Assembly: GCF_013386165.1 (NCBI RefSeq)
Contig: NZ_JACAOS010000016.1
Location: forward strand, 646,056-710,055
Direction of reading: 5' to 3'
From: Pseudomonas gingeri
GTDB taxonomy: Bacteria > Pseudomonadota > Gammaproteobacteria > Pseudomonadales > Pseudomonadaceae
DNA: 64,000 nt
Shown: one piece after another, positions 17,106-27,365 of the stretch
How positions within the stretch are numbered: position 1 is the stretch's first letter
How the letters are laid out: every line of letters starts with the position of its first letter
Notes under the pieces: generated by a model
The model's database searches: none
Told to the model about the DNA's origin: nothing
Seen by the model: only the letters and a program-made list of their open reading frames with translations
Position numbers and translations under genes: made by a program

Positions 17106-19003
17106 ATCGACTCGGCCTTGGCGGGGATGACCCGCGGTAAAGTGAGGACGAAGGCGGTACCGCCCGTGAGGGGGTGTTCGACCCCGAGGTGGCCGCTGGC
17201 CGCCGCCGCGAGGCTGGCGGAGAGGGTCAGGCCGAGGCCCAGGCCCTGTTCTCCCGGCTTGGTGGTGAAGAAAGGTTCGAACAGGTGTTTGCGCGCCTCG
17301 GGTTCGATGCCGTGACCGTTATCGCGCACCAGCAGGCGGTATTTGCCTTCGACGAAGTCGCCTTCCAGCCACAACTCCGGCAGCGGTTGGGCCTGCATGG
17401 CGTCGAGGGCGTTGCTGATCAGGTTGACCAGGATCTGCTCCAGGCGGGTCTGGTCGATGGCCAGTTGCACGTCGTCGAAGTCGCGATGGACTTCCAGGTG
17501 CTGGGTTTCGACCCGACTGCCGAGGAGTTGCAGGGCGGCGTCGATGGCCTTGCTCAGGCTCGACTTGCCCTTGTCGTCACCGCGCCGGGCAAAAGCACGC
17601 AGGCTGGCGGTGATCCGGCCCATGCGATCGATCAGGTCGTTGATGGTCCGCAGGTTGGTGCTGGCGGTGTCCAGTTCGCCGCGCTCGAGGAACCGCACGG
17701 TGTTGCCGGACAAGGTGCGCAGCGCCGCCAGCGGCTGGTTGAGTTCATGGGCAATGCTGGTGGACATCTGGCCGATGGCCGCCAGTTTACCGGCCTGGAC
17801 CAGTTCGTCCTGGGCGCGGCGCAGGGTTTCCTCGGCCTGGCGCCGTTCGCGGATCTGGTCCTTGAGCCGGTCATTGCTGGCGCGCAGGTCGGCGGTGCGC
17901 TCGGCAATCCGTCGCTCCAACTGGCTGTTGGCTTCCTGCAGGGCTTCGCGGGCGGCCAGGCGGGTGGCGATGACCTTGCGTCGTTCGTTCCAGGCGATCA
18001 GCAGGAATGCCACCAGGGCGAAGGCCACGGCCACCAGCATGCCCTGGTTGGCGGCTTCGCGGCGCAGGTCCTGCAAGGGTGTGAGCAAGGTGAGGTGCCA
18101 GGGGGTGTCGCTCAGGCGTCGGGTCTGAGCCAGGTAGCTGACGCTGTCGCCGTCCTTGGCCAGTTCGGTGTTGGCCGGGAAGGTCAGGGTTTCCACGCCC
18201 TCGGCCAGGCGTTCGCGGGCCAGGGGTTGCAGTTCGTTCAGCGGCCACCAGTAATATTGCAGGCTGCGGGCCAGGCGTTCCTTGATCTCCGGGGTCAGCG
18301 GGCGCACGGACTTGAGGCGCCGGGACGGATCGCTGGAGAGGATGATGATGCCGTTCTCGTCGGTGACGAAGGCTTCCAGGCGGGCCCGTTGCCAGCGTTC
18401 CTCAAGGGCTTCGAGGCGGACCTTGATCACCGCCACGCCGATGATCTTGCCTTGTTCTTCCAGTCCATGGGCCAAGTAATAGCCGGCTTCGCCGCTGGTG
18501 CTGCCGATTCCGTAGAAACGGCCCGGCAGGCCGCGCACGGCGTCCTGGAAGTAGGCGCGGAAGGACAGGTCTTCGCCCAGGTAGCTGTCGGCGTCGCGCC
18601 AGTTGCTGGTGGCCAGTACCCGACCGGTGGTGTCCAGCACATAGATGGCCCGACTGCGGCTGCGCCGGTTCAGGCCTTCGAGGTAATCGTTGACCGCCTG
18701 GCGGTGTTCGGCGTCCGGCTCCTTGAGCAGGGCCGAGACACTGGACTCCAGTTCCAGCAGGCTGGGCAGGTAGGTGTATTTGCCGATCTCGCTTTCAACC
18801 GTGCGGGCGTGCAGCTCCAACTGGCGTTCGCCGTTTTCGCTGAGGGTGCGGATGCCATAGTGTTCGCTGATGCGATAGCCGGCATAACCCAGGCCGATCA
18901 TCAGCAGGATGATCAGGGGCGGCAGGAACAGTTGGCGGATCAGGCGGGGTTTCACGGCGAGTGATGGCGGCGTCGCGCGATAGAGGTTGGGGTCGCATTT
19001 CAT
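17102..19003 (-). CDS. aauS: Sensor histidine kinase AauS (DctB family)
   Basis: 633 residues from ATG at 19003. Two membrane helices (about 26-46 and 320-340) flank a periplasmic double-PAS (dCache/DctB-like) sensor of about 270 residues, containing SGEAGYYLAHGLEEQGKIIGVAVIKV. A coiled coil (about 350-400) leads to the H box SIAHELNQPLAAL, N box LVNLISNALDAM and G boxes RDNGHGIEPEAR and GEQGLGLGLTLS. DctB-like kinases bind dicarboxylates; the neighbouring aat operon points to glutamate/aspartate. The gene order aauR-aauS-aat resembles PA1335-PA1342 of PAO1 without ansB and ggt. Confidence 0.8.
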   Translation of the reverse strand: MKCDPNLYRATPPSLAVKPRLIRQLFLPPLIILLMIGLGYAGYRISEHYGIRTLSENGERQLELHARTVESEIGKYTYLPSLLELESSVSALLKEPDAEHRQAVNDYLEGLNRRSRSRAIYVLDTTGRVLATSNWRDADSYLGEDLSFRAYFQDAVRGLPGRFYGIGSTSGEAGYYLAHGLEEQGKIIGVAVIKVRLEALEERWQRARLEAFVTDENGIIILSSDPSRRLKSVRPLTPEIKERLARSLQYYWWPLNELQPLARERLAEGVETLTFPANTELAKDGDSVSYLAQTRRLSDTPWHLTLLTPLQDLRREAANQGMLVAVAFALVAFLLIAWNERRKVIATRLAAREALQEANSQLERRIAERTADLRASNDRLKDQIRERRQAEETLRRAQDELVQAGKLAAIGQMSTSIAHELNQPLAALRTLSGNTVRFLERGELDTASTNLRTINDLIDRMGRITASLRAFARRGDDKGKSSLSKAIDAALQLLGSRVETQHLEVHRDFDDVQLAIDQTRLEQILVNLISNALDAMQAQPLPELWLEGDFVEGKYRLLVRDNGHGIEPEARKHLFEPFFTTKPGEQGLGLGLTLSASLAAAASGHLGVEHPLTGGTAFVLTLPRVIPAKAESI

Positions 19004-19052
19004 CACGTTTGCCTTGGGTCAACCAGAACTACAGGGCAGATGGTGTTCCCCT

Positions 19053-19156
19053 CTGCAGGAGCGAGCTTGCTCGCGAAAAATGGAACATCCGACGCCAATG
19101 TGTCGTCTGGACGATCCCATCGCGAGCAATCGAGCGTCGACCGGCTGCTCCTACAG
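19053..19156. repeat. REP doublet between aauS and aatP
   Basis: CTGCAGGAGCGAGCTTGCTCGCGA at 19053-19076 faces a related inverted copy at 19117-19156 (ATCGCGAGCAATCGAGCG ... GCTCCTACAG). This is the common Pseudomonas REPIN arrangement and separates the transporter from the two-component genes. Confidence 0.7.
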
Positions 19157-19170
19157 GGGGGTATCCGTCC

Positions 19171-19905
19171 TTAGTGCTGCAGGATTTTCTCGAGGAAATG
19201 CTGCGCGCGTTCCGAACGGGCACTGATGTCACCGAAGAACTCATCCTTGTTGCAGTCCTCGATGATCTTGCCCTGGTCCATGAAGATCACGCGGCTGGCA
19301 ACCTTGCGGGCAAAACCCATTTCGTGGGTCACGCACATCATGGTCATGCCTTCGTTGGCCAGTTGCACCATCACGTCGAGCACTTCGTTGACCATTTCCG
19401 GGTCGAGGGCCGAGGTCGGTTCGTCGAACAGCATCACCACCGGGTCCATTGCCAGGGCCCGGGCAATCGCTACACGCTGTTGCTGGCCGCCGGAGAGTTG
19501 TCCCGGATGCTTGTGAGCATGGGCCGACAGACCGACGCGATCGAGCAGTTGCAGGCCTTTTTTGGTCGCCTCTTCCTTGCTGCGGCCGAGCACCTTGATC
19601 TGCGCGATGGTCAGGTTTTCGGTAATGGTCAGGTGCGGGAACAGTTCGAAATGCTGGAACACCATGCCGACCCGCGAGCGCAGCTGCGGCAGGTTGGTCT
19701 TCGGATCAGCGATGGAAGTGCCATCGACCACGATGTCGCCTTTCTGGAAGGGTTCCAGGGCGTTCACGCATTTGATCAGGGTGGACTTGCCCGAGCCCGA
19801 AGGGCCGCAGACCACGACCACTTCACCCTTGCTGACCTCGGTGCTGCAATCGGTCAGCACCTGGAAGTCGCCATACCACTTGTTGATATTCTTGATAGAG
19901 ATCAT
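19171..19905 (-). CDS. aatP: Acidic amino acid ABC transporter, ATP-binding protein
   Basis: 244 residues: Walker A GPSGSGKST, Q loop FQHFELFPHLT, signature LSGGQQQR, Walker B VMLFDEPTSALDPE and switch His in THEMGF. It belongs to the polar amino acid (GltL/GlnQ) group. Last gene of aatJQMP; its start overlaps the aatM stop by four bases. Imports glutamate, aspartate and possibly their amides. Confidence 0.9.
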   Translation of the reverse strand: MISIKNINKWYGDFQVLTDCSTEVSKGEVVVVCGPSGSGKSTLIKCVNALEPFQKGDIVVDGTSIADPKTNLPQLRSRVGMVFQHFELFPHLTITENLTIAQIKVLGRSKEEATKKGLQLLDRVGLSAHAHKHPGQLSGGQQQRVAIARALAMDPVVMLFDEPTSALDPEMVNEVLDVMVQLANEGMTMMCVTHEMGFARKVASRVIFMDQGKIIEDCNKDEFFGDISARSERAQHFLEKILQH

Positions 19906-20573
19906 ACGGCAAACCTTTTTTGCAGACGCTTGACCAGCAGCGAGGCGGCAAAGCTGATTGTGAAGTAGACGAGACCGGCGACGATCAGGAATTCGTTGGA
20001 GCGGCCGATGATGTCGCCGCTGGAACGCGAGGCGTTGAGGAAGTCCACCAGGCCTACGGTGTAGACCAGCGAAGTGTCCTGGAACAGGATGATGCTTTGC
20101 TGCAACAGCAAAGGGGTCATCTTGCGAAACGCCTGGGGCAGGATGATCAGGCGCATGGTCTGGCCATAGCTCATGCCCAGGGCCTGGGCGGCGCCCATCT
20201 GGCCCTTGGCGATCGACTGCACGCCGGCGCGGACGATTTCGCAGAAATACGCCGCTTCGAACATCATGAAGGCCACGATGCAGGAGGCGAATGCCCCGAT
20301 CGGCGTGTCTTCACCGGTGATCCAGCGCAGGACGAACGGCACCGCCAGGTAGAACCAGGTGATCACCAGCAGCAGCGGGATCGAGCGGAAGTAGTTGACG
20401 TAGGCACCGGCGAGGTTGGCCAGCAGCTTGTTCGAAGACAAGCGCATCAAGGCCAGGAGCGTACCGATGACCAGGCCGCCGACGACGCCCAGCACCATCA
20501 GTTGCAGGGTCATCAGCATGCCGTTCCACAGGCCAGGAATGGCCGGGACGATGCCACTGAAATCGAAGTCCAT
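19902..20573 (-). CDS. aatM: Acidic amino acid ABC transporter, permease
   Basis: 223 residues, about five membrane helices. The EAA-type loop YFCEIVRAGVQSIAKGQMGAAQALG is present near 95-125. GltK-like. The ATG overlaps the aatQ TAA by one base (TAATG) and its end overlaps aatP, so it is tightly coupled. It pairs with AatQ in the inner membrane. Confidence 0.88.
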   Translation of the reverse strand: MDFDFSGIVPAIPGLWNGMLMTLQLMVLGVVGGLVIGTLLALMRLSSNKLLANLAGAYVNYFRSIPLLLVITWFYLAVPFVLRWITGEDTPIGAFASCIVAFMMFEAAYFCEIVRAGVQSIAKGQMGAAQALGMSYGQTMRLIILPQAFRKMTPLLLQQSIILFQDTSLVYTVGLVDFLNASRSSGDIIGRSNEFLIVAGLVYFTISFAASLLVKRLQKRFAV

Positions 20574-21319
20574 TATTTACCCCCCACGGAGATCAGGCCG
20601 GGCACCGCGACTTTCTTCTCGACCAGGCGCATCAGCAACATCAGGCTCATGTTCAGGGTGAAGTAGATCAGCGTCGCCAGGGTGAAGGCTTCGAACAGGT
20701 TGGCGGAGAACTCGGCGGTCTGCTTGGTCTGCGCGAGCAGCTCCATCAGGCCGATCAGCGAGGCCACGGAGGAGTTCTTGAAGACGTTGAGGAATTCCGA
20801 GGTGAGCGGCGGAATGATGATCCGGTAGGCTTGTGGCAGCAGCACGTTCCAGTAGATCTGTGGCAGCTTGAAACCCATGGCGCGGGCTGCCGACTCCTGG
20901 CCGCGAGGCAGCGCCTGGATGCCGGTACGCACCTGTTCGCAGACACGGGCGGCGGTGAACAGGCCCAGGCAGACCACGACGCTCAGGTAGGCCGAGGTGG
21001 TCGGGTTGAGGTCCTGTTTGTACCAGTCCTGCAGGTTTTGCGGCAGCAGGTCGGGTATCAGGAAGTACCAGATGAACAGCTGCACCAGCAGCGGCACGTT
21101 ACGGAAAACTTCCACGTAGACCGTGGCAATGCCCGATACCACGCGGTTCGGTACGGTGCGCATCACGCCCAGTAGCGAACCGAGGGTCAGTGCAACGATC
21201 CAGGCCACGACGGCGATGGCGATGGTCCAGCCCAGCCCGGAGATGAACCAGTCGAGATAGGTCTCGCTGCCCACGCCGGTGGACTTGAAGAACACGCCCC
21301 AGTCCCAGTTGTAATTCAT
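20573..21319 (-). CDS. aatQ: Acidic amino acid ABC transporter, permease
   Basis: 248 residues from ATG at 21319 (GGAG 9 bases upstream). It starts MNYNWDWGVFFKSTG, typical of GltJ-type permeases, with about five helices and the EAA loop ARVCEQVRTGIQALPRGQESAARAMG. It is separated from aatJ by 200 bases that contain a GC-rich stem-loop, which probably lowers permease relative to binding-protein expression. Confidence 0.88.
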   Translation of the reverse strand: MNYNWDWGVFFKSTGVGSETYLDWFISGLGWTIAIAVVAWIVALTLGSLLGVMRTVPNRVVSGIATVYVEVFRNVPLLVQLFIWYFLIPDLLPQNLQDWYKQDLNPTTSAYLSVVVCLGLFTAARVCEQVRTGIQALPRGQESAARAMGFKLPQIYWNVLLPQAYRIIIPPLTSEFLNVFKNSSVASLIGLMELLAQTKQTAEFSANLFEAFTLATLIYFTLNMSLMLLMRLVEKKVAVPGLISVGGK

Positions 21320-21472
21320 TCGGGTCTCCCCTCGGATCAATCAGTGGTCACGCACGTGCTTCCCGGGACTCCGCCCCGCCCGACCTCATCGGCCAGGCAC
21401 ACGCGCACCGCTCGCGGTCCGAGTGTCTTTCCCATCTCAATAGAAGAAGCCAGTACAGCAGGTATCAACAAA

Positions 21473-21502
21473 CTCCCGGGGCCGCGTTCGCGCCACCGGG
21501 AG
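21473..21502 (-). promoter_or_regulatory. Intercistronic stem-loop between aatJ and aatQ
   Basis: CTCCCGG (21473-21479) pairs with CCGGGAG (21496-21502) around a GC-rich 16-base loop. No T-run follows, so it is more likely an mRNA stabiliser or partial attenuator than a full terminator. Such elements commonly keep binding-protein mRNA in excess. Confidence 0.45.
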
Positions 21503-21518
21503 CCCGCTCAGGGGTGAA

Positions 21519-22433
21519 TCAGACTTTTTTGTCCGGTGCAGGCTTGTCGTTTGGATTGGCCAGCAGCGCCTTGAGCTCTTCGCTCATCGGGAAGTTCAGG
21601 TTCAGGCCTTTTGGTGGGATCGGCTGGGTGAACCACTTGGCGTAGATCTTGTTGATCTCGCCGGACTTGTAGGTGGCGACGATGGCGTCATCCACGGCTT
21701 TCTTGAACGCCGGGTCGTCCTTGCGGACCATGCAACCATAGATTTCGTAGGATTGCGGGGTACCGGTCACGGCCCAGTCATCGGGCTTCTTGGCCTTGGC
21801 CATTTCACCGGCGAGCAGTGCGTCGTCCATCATGAACGCTACGGCGCGGCCGCTTTCCAGCATGTTGAAGGCTTCGCCATGGTCTTTGGCGGAGATGACG
21901 TTCATGCCCATCTGCTTGTCGGCGTTCATCGCCTTGATGATGCGCTCGGACGTGGTGCCGGCGGTGGTCACGACGTTCTTGCCCTTGAGGTCGGCGAAGT
22001 CCTTGTAGACGGAATCCTTCTTCGACAGCAGACGGGTGCCGATTTCGAAGATGCCGACCGAGAAGTCCACTTGCTGGCCGCGCTCGGCGTTGTTGGTGGT
22101 GGAGCCGCATTCGACGTCGACGGTGCCGTTCTGCACCAGCGGGATCCGGGTCTGCGAGGTCACCAGGTTGTACTTGACCTTGAGGTCCGGCAGGCCGAGG
22201 TCTTTCTTGATGCCTTCGACGATGGCCAACTGGATGTCGTGGGCGTAGCCCACTGGCTTGCCGGATGCATCCGCGATGTAGGAGAACGGAATGGAGCTGT
22301 CGCGATGCCCGAGGGTGATGGTGCCGGACTCTTTGATCTTCTTCAGGGTGCCGGTCAATTCGTCGGCGAAAACTGGAGCACTGATCAGAGCAACAGCGAT
22401 AGCTGCGCCCAGAAGCTGGGGAACGATGCGCAT
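21519..22433 (-). CDS. aatJ: Acidic amino acid ABC transporter, periplasmic binding protein
   Basis: 304 residues with a signal peptide (ending SAPVFAD). The SBP family 3 fold shows GTITLGHRDSSIPFSYI, VDVECGSTTNNAERG and AGTTSERIIKAMN. It matches GltI/AatJ binding proteins for glutamate and aspartate. First gene of aatJQMP, with a sigma-54 promoter about 115 bases upstream and AauR-type operators beyond that. Confidence 0.9.
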   Translation of the reverse strand: MRIVPQLLGAAIAVALISAPVFADELTGTLKKIKESGTITLGHRDSSIPFSYIADASGKPVGYAHDIQLAIVEGIKKDLGLPDLKVKYNLVTSQTRIPLVQNGTVDVECGSTTNNAERGQQVDFSVGIFEIGTRLLSKKDSVYKDFADLKGKNVVTTAGTTSERIIKAMNADKQMGMNVISAKDHGEAFNMLESGRAVAFMMDDALLAGEMAKAKKPDDWAVTGTPQSYEIYGCMVRKDDPAFKKAVDDAIVATYKSGEINKIYAKWFTQPIPPKGLNLNFPMSEELKALLANPNDKPAPDKKV

Positions 22434-22546
22434 CAGATGATTTCCTCGAGATTGTTTTTCTTGTGGAGTCGATTAGTCGACTCTCAGGAGCTTCGAACCG
22501 CGTAGATGACCCAGTAGACAGCCTGGGCACTCGGTCCAAAGTGTAG

Positions 22547-22563
22547 AGCACGACTCATGCCAG
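22547..22563 (-). promoter_or_regulatory. Sigma-54 promoter of aatJQMP
   Basis: On the minus strand the site reads CTGGCATGAGTCGTGCT. GG and GC are correctly spaced; the -24 element has one change (T for C) and the -12 element one (G for T). It fits control by the sigma-54 activator AauR encoded in the same cluster. Confidence 0.7.
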
Positions 22564-22638
22564 GCTCGTCGACGTTGATTTAGTTGTTGATTTTAAAAGG
22601 GATTTCGATTGTTTCGAGGGATTTCGAGACGTCTGGCG

Positions 22639-22652
22639 TCCGGTTCACCGAA
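22639..22652. promoter_or_regulatory. AauR operator, proximal copy
   Basis: TCCGGTTCACCGAA differs at one base from TTCGG-N4-CCGAA, the AauR recognition pattern I recall for P. putida and P. fluorescens. It lies about 90 bases upstream of the sigma-54 site. Confidence 0.6.
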
Positions 22653-22669
22653 TGGTGGCCAGTTGCTTG

Positions 22670-22683
22670 TTCGGAAAACCGAA
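22670..22683. promoter_or_regulatory. AauR operator, distal copy
   Basis: TTCGGAAAACCGAA is a perfect match to TTCGG-N4-CCGAA. Its centre is 31 bases from the proximal copy, about three helical turns, so both dimers could sit on the same face of the DNA. Confidence 0.7.
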
Positions 22684-22729
22684 TGGGAAGGGGCTGTAGG
22701 AGGGAGGCTGGTTTGTGAGGTTGCGGAAT

Positions 22730-22845
22730 CTGTAGGAGCAGCCGGTCGACGCTCGATTGCTCGCGATGAACGCAAGGGCGCCGCAGGTGTTTCAGAGGCT
22801 GCGCGTTATCATTGACGATCATCGCGAGCAAGCTCGCTCCTACAG
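22730..22845. repeat. REP doublet between the aat promoter and glpD
   Basis: CTGTAGGAGCAGCCGGTCGA at the left end is matched by an inverted GAGCAAGCTCGCTCCTACAG at the right end. The interval between glpD and the operators holds nothing else recognisable. Confidence 0.65.
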
Positions 22846-22906
22846 GGGGCGTGAGCCTGTTCCCCGGGAGCCGGCATGCCGGCCCCGGGATGGGCAGCGC
22901 CTGGTA

Positions 22907-24445
22907 TCAGGCCGCTTCGATCTTGCCGCGGTGTTGCTCGACCTTGTCGAGGTAGTGCTGCAACTGCTGCTGCTCGGCCGCCGTGGTGAACAGGCCCAGC
23001 TTGCTGCGCCGCCACAGGATGTCGACCGACGCGCAAGCCCACTCTTCGCTGCACAGGTAATCCACTTCGCGGGTGTAGAGGCCGCCGCCGAGGTGTTCGC
23101 CCAGGTCGCTCAGGTTCTGCACGCCCTCCAGCAAGCGCCAGGTGCGGCTGCCGTAGGTGCTTGCCCAGCGCCGGGCGATCTCGCTCGGAACCCAGTCGTA
23201 GCGGGTACGGATCTCGTGGCTCAGGGCCTGCCGGGTGGTCATGTCTTCGCCACCGGGCAAGGTCGAGTTCGCGGTCCAGCTCGGCTTCATGTGCTTGAAG
23301 AACGGTGCCAACTGGGCCAGCGCCGACTCGGCGAGCTTGCGGTAGGTGGTCAGCTTGCCGCCGAACACCGATAGCAATGGGGCTTCTTCGCTGCTGGCAG
23401 ACAGTGCCAGGGTGTAATCGCGGGTCACTGCCGAAGGGTTGTCGGATTCGTCGTTGCACAGCGGCCGGACGCCGGAATAGCTGTGCAGGATATCGCTGCG
23501 GGCGAGTTGTTTCTTGAAGTGGGCATTTACCACTTTGAGCAGGTAGTCGGTTTCGGCTTCGGTGATGCTGACCTTGGCCGGGTCGCCCTGGTATTCGCGA
23601 TCGGTGGTGCCGATCAGGGTGAAGCGGTCCAGGTACGGAATGGTGAAGACGATGCGCTGGTCCTCGTTCTGCAGGATGTGCGCGTGTTCACCTTCGTACA
23701 GCCGGGGCACGATCAGATGGCTGCCCTGGATCAGGCGGATGCCGTAGGGCGATTCCAGCTTCAGGTCGTCCTTGATGAACTTGGCGACCCAAGGGCCGGC
23801 CGCGTTGACCAGGGCCTTGGCCTGGATCGAGAAGCGCGTGCCGTTGCCGCGCTCCATGTCCAGGTGCCACAGGCCGTCACCACGGCGGGCGCTGACGCAA
23901 CGGGTGCGGGTGTGCACATGGGCGCCGTTTTCCCGCGCCGCCATGGCATTGAGTACCACCAGGCGAGCATCGTCGACCCAGCAGTCGGAGTATTCGAAAC
24001 CTTTGGTGATTTCGGCCTTGAGCGCGCTGTCGGCACCGAATTTCAGGCTTTTTGAACCGGCGAGCTTCTCGCGCTTGCCCAGGTGGTCGTAAAGGAACAG
24101 GCCGGCACGAATCATCCAGGCCGGACGCAGGTGCGGGCGGTGCGGCAGGACGAAACGCATTGGCTTGACGATATGCGGGGCCTTGGCGAGCAGGACTTCA
24201 CGTTCGGCCAGGGCTTCGCGCACCAGGCGGAATTCGTAGTGTTCCAGGTAGCGCAGGCCACCGTGGATCAGCTTGCTGCTGGCCGAAGAGGTGTGGCTGG
24301 CCAGGTCGTCCTTTTCGCAAAGGAACACCGAGAGACCGCGACCGGCTGCGTCCGCGGCAATCCCGACACCATTGATACCACCGCCAATCACAGCGATGTC
24401 ATACAGCTCGGCAAGGGGTGGGGCAGGCAAGGTGCTGGGGTTCAT
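22907..24445 (-). CDS. glpD: Aerobic glycerol-3-phosphate dehydrogenase
   Basis: 512 residues. The FAD-binding GxGxxG motif is in YDIAVIGGGINGVGIAADAAGRG at the N-terminus. Further FAD-oxidoreductase segments include LIHGGLRYLEHYEFRLV and VNAAGPWVAKF. Length and motifs match membrane-associated GlpD, which oxidises glycerol-3-phosphate to dihydroxyacetone phosphate and passes electrons to quinone. Upstream tandem GlpR-like operators indicate repression by the neighbouring GlpR. Confidence 0.95.
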   Translation of the reverse strand: MNPSTLPAPPLAELYDIAVIGGGINGVGIAADAAGRGLSVFLCEKDDLASHTSSASSKLIHGGLRYLEHYEFRLVREALAEREVLLAKAPHIVKPMRFVLPHRPHLRPAWMIRAGLFLYDHLGKREKLAGSKSLKFGADSALKAEITKGFEYSDCWVDDARLVVLNAMAARENGAHVHTRTRCVSARRGDGLWHLDMERGNGTRFSIQAKALVNAAGPWVAKFIKDDLKLESPYGIRLIQGSHLIVPRLYEGEHAHILQNEDQRIVFTIPYLDRFTLIGTTDREYQGDPAKVSITEAETDYLLKVVNAHFKKQLARSDILHSYSGVRPLCNDESDNPSAVTRDYTLALSASSEEAPLLSVFGGKLTTYRKLAESALAQLAPFFKHMKPSWTANSTLPGGEDMTTRQALSHEIRTRYDWVPSEIARRWASTYGSRTWRLLEGVQNLSDLGEHLGGGLYTREVDYLCSEEWACASVDILWRRSKLGLFTTAAEQQQLQHYLDKVEQHRGKIEAA

Positions 24446-24470
24446 CGGTGAGCCTCGCAGGGTCTTTTCT

Positions 24471-24508
24471 ATATTTGAATTCGAACATTAATGTTCATTT
24501 TCGAAAAT
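24471..24508. promoter_or_regulatory. Tandem GlpR-like operators before glpD
   Basis: ATGTTCATTTTCGAAAAT (24491-24508) matches the E. coli GlpR pattern ATGTTCG..CGAACAT at 15 of 18 positions. ATATTTGAATTCGAACAT (24471-24488) matches at about 14. The two start 20 bases apart, so repressor dimers could sit side by side. Confidence 0.55.
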
Positions 24509-24623
24509 AGTAGCGGATAAATGTGCCCACGACCAGCGAGCCCTGATTGAAAAAATTGATCAAGGTCGGCTGAAAGGAAAATTATCGAACATTGTAGGGC
24601 GATCAGGGTGCACGCAGAGGGGG

Positions 24624-24755
24624 TGTGGCGAGGGAGCTTGCTCCCGCTGGGGCGCGAAGCGGCCCCAAAACCGGCAATCGCGTTCCGTCGGTTGAATCCG
24701 GCCGGCTGATTTTATGGCTGCTGCGCAGCCAGGCGGGGGCAAGCCCCCTCGCCAC
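24624..24755. repeat. REP-like inverted pair between glpD and glpR
   Basis: TGTGGCGAGGGAGCTTGCTC on the left is matched by GGGGGCAAGCCCCCTCGCCAC on the right, enclosing GC-rich spacer. It is a second REP class (GTGGCGAGGGAGCTTGC type) common in fluorescent pseudomonads. Nothing coding is seen. Confidence 0.65.
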
Positions 24756-24776
24756 CCGGGAGGTGGCGGCTGAACG

Positions 24777-25532
24777 TCAGACCACTTCCAGGCGGATCTT
24801 GTGCTGGTGCAGCAGTTGGGCCAGGGAGGGCACGGGCGCCTGGTCGGTCACCAGGCAGTCGATCAGGGTGATCGGCCCGAGGCGGACCATGGCGTTGCGT
24901 CCGTACTTGCTGGAGTCGGCGGCGAGAATGACCTGACGGGCATTGGCGATGATGGCCTGGGAAACCCGGACTTCCTGGTAGTCGAAATCCAGCAGGCTGC
25001 CGTCTTCGTCGATACCGCTGATGCCCACCAGGGCGAAGTCGACCTTGAACTGGTTGATGAAGTCGACGCTGGCCTGGCCCACCACACCGCCGTCGCGGCG
25101 CACGTTGCCGCCGGCCAACTGGACTTCGAAGTCGTCCTTGGCGCTGAGGATCGAGGCGACGTGCAGGTTGTTGGTGATGATCTTCAGGTGGTTGTGATTG
25201 AGCAGTGCCCGGGCGATGGATTCGGTGGTGGTGCCGATATTGATGAAGAGCGAGGCATGGTCGGGAATATGGGCGGCAATCGCCTCGGCGATGCGTTGCT
25301 TTTCATCGCGCATTTGGTCGGCGCGCATGGCGTAGGCGGTGTTTTCGACGCTGGAGTCGTAGGCCGCGCCACCGTGGTAGCGGCGTAGCAGATTGGAGTC
25401 CGCCAGTTGGTTGATATCGCGGCGGATGGTTTGCGGGGTGACGACAAAAAGCTGGGCCATTTCCTCGATGCTGACATAACCGCGTTCGCGGACCAGTTCG
25501 AGGATTTGCTGCTGGCGGGGAGGCAGATTCAT
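24777..25532 (-). CDS. glpR: DeoR-family glycerol regulon repressor
   Basis: 251 residues from ATG at 25532 (AAGGA upstream). The DeoR helix-turn-helix is at about 6-55 (YVSIEEMAQLFVVTPQTIRRDI). The sugar-phosphate-sensing domain includes FINIGTTTESIARAL and GISGIDEDGSLLDFDYQEV. GlpR represses glp genes, with release by glycerol-3-phosphate. Located between glpK and glpD as in other pseudomonads. Confidence 0.93.
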   Translation of the reverse strand: MNLPPRQQQILELVRERGYVSIEEMAQLFVVTPQTIRRDINQLADSNLLRRYHGGAAYDSSVENTAYAMRADQMRDEKQRIAEAIAAHIPDHASLFINIGTTTESIARALLNHNHLKIITNNLHVASILSAKDDFEVQLAGGNVRRDGGVVGQASVDFINQFKVDFALVGISGIDEDGSLLDFDYQEVRVSQAIIANARQVILAADSSKYGRNAMVRLGPITLIDCLVTDQAPVPSLAQLLHQHKIRLEVV

Positions 25533-25668
25533 TGGGCGTCCTTTGGGCTGCCGTACAAATTCCTCCATCATGCCGCAGGAAGGACCTGTCTGCCACTTGC
25601 AGGGGGTATTGCGTCGTAAAGCGGGTGGGTGCCAGTCGGTTAGATGGGGTATGGAAATTGATGCAAAA

Positions 25669-25755
25669 CCTGTAGGAGCCGGCTTGCCGGCGATGGCGTC
25701 GGAAGGACGCTGCAAGGCCTGAGGGCCTTATCGCCGGCAAGCCGGCTCCTACAGG
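25669..25755. repeat. REP doublet between glpR and glpK
   Basis: CCTGTAGGAGCCGGCTTGCC is inverted against GGCAAGCCGGCTCCTACAGG across about 45 bases. A canonical REPIN. Confidence 0.8.
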
Positions 25756-25767
25756 TATGCGTTGGGC

Positions 25768-27273
<1,506 letters not shown>

Positions 27274-27365
27274 TTTCGATTGCCTTGCTGGAATAGGGAA
27301 AAAGTGCCGGGATGAGTGCCCTCAGGGAGAAGGGCGCTCACTAGGGTTGGCGCATTACAGGTGTT

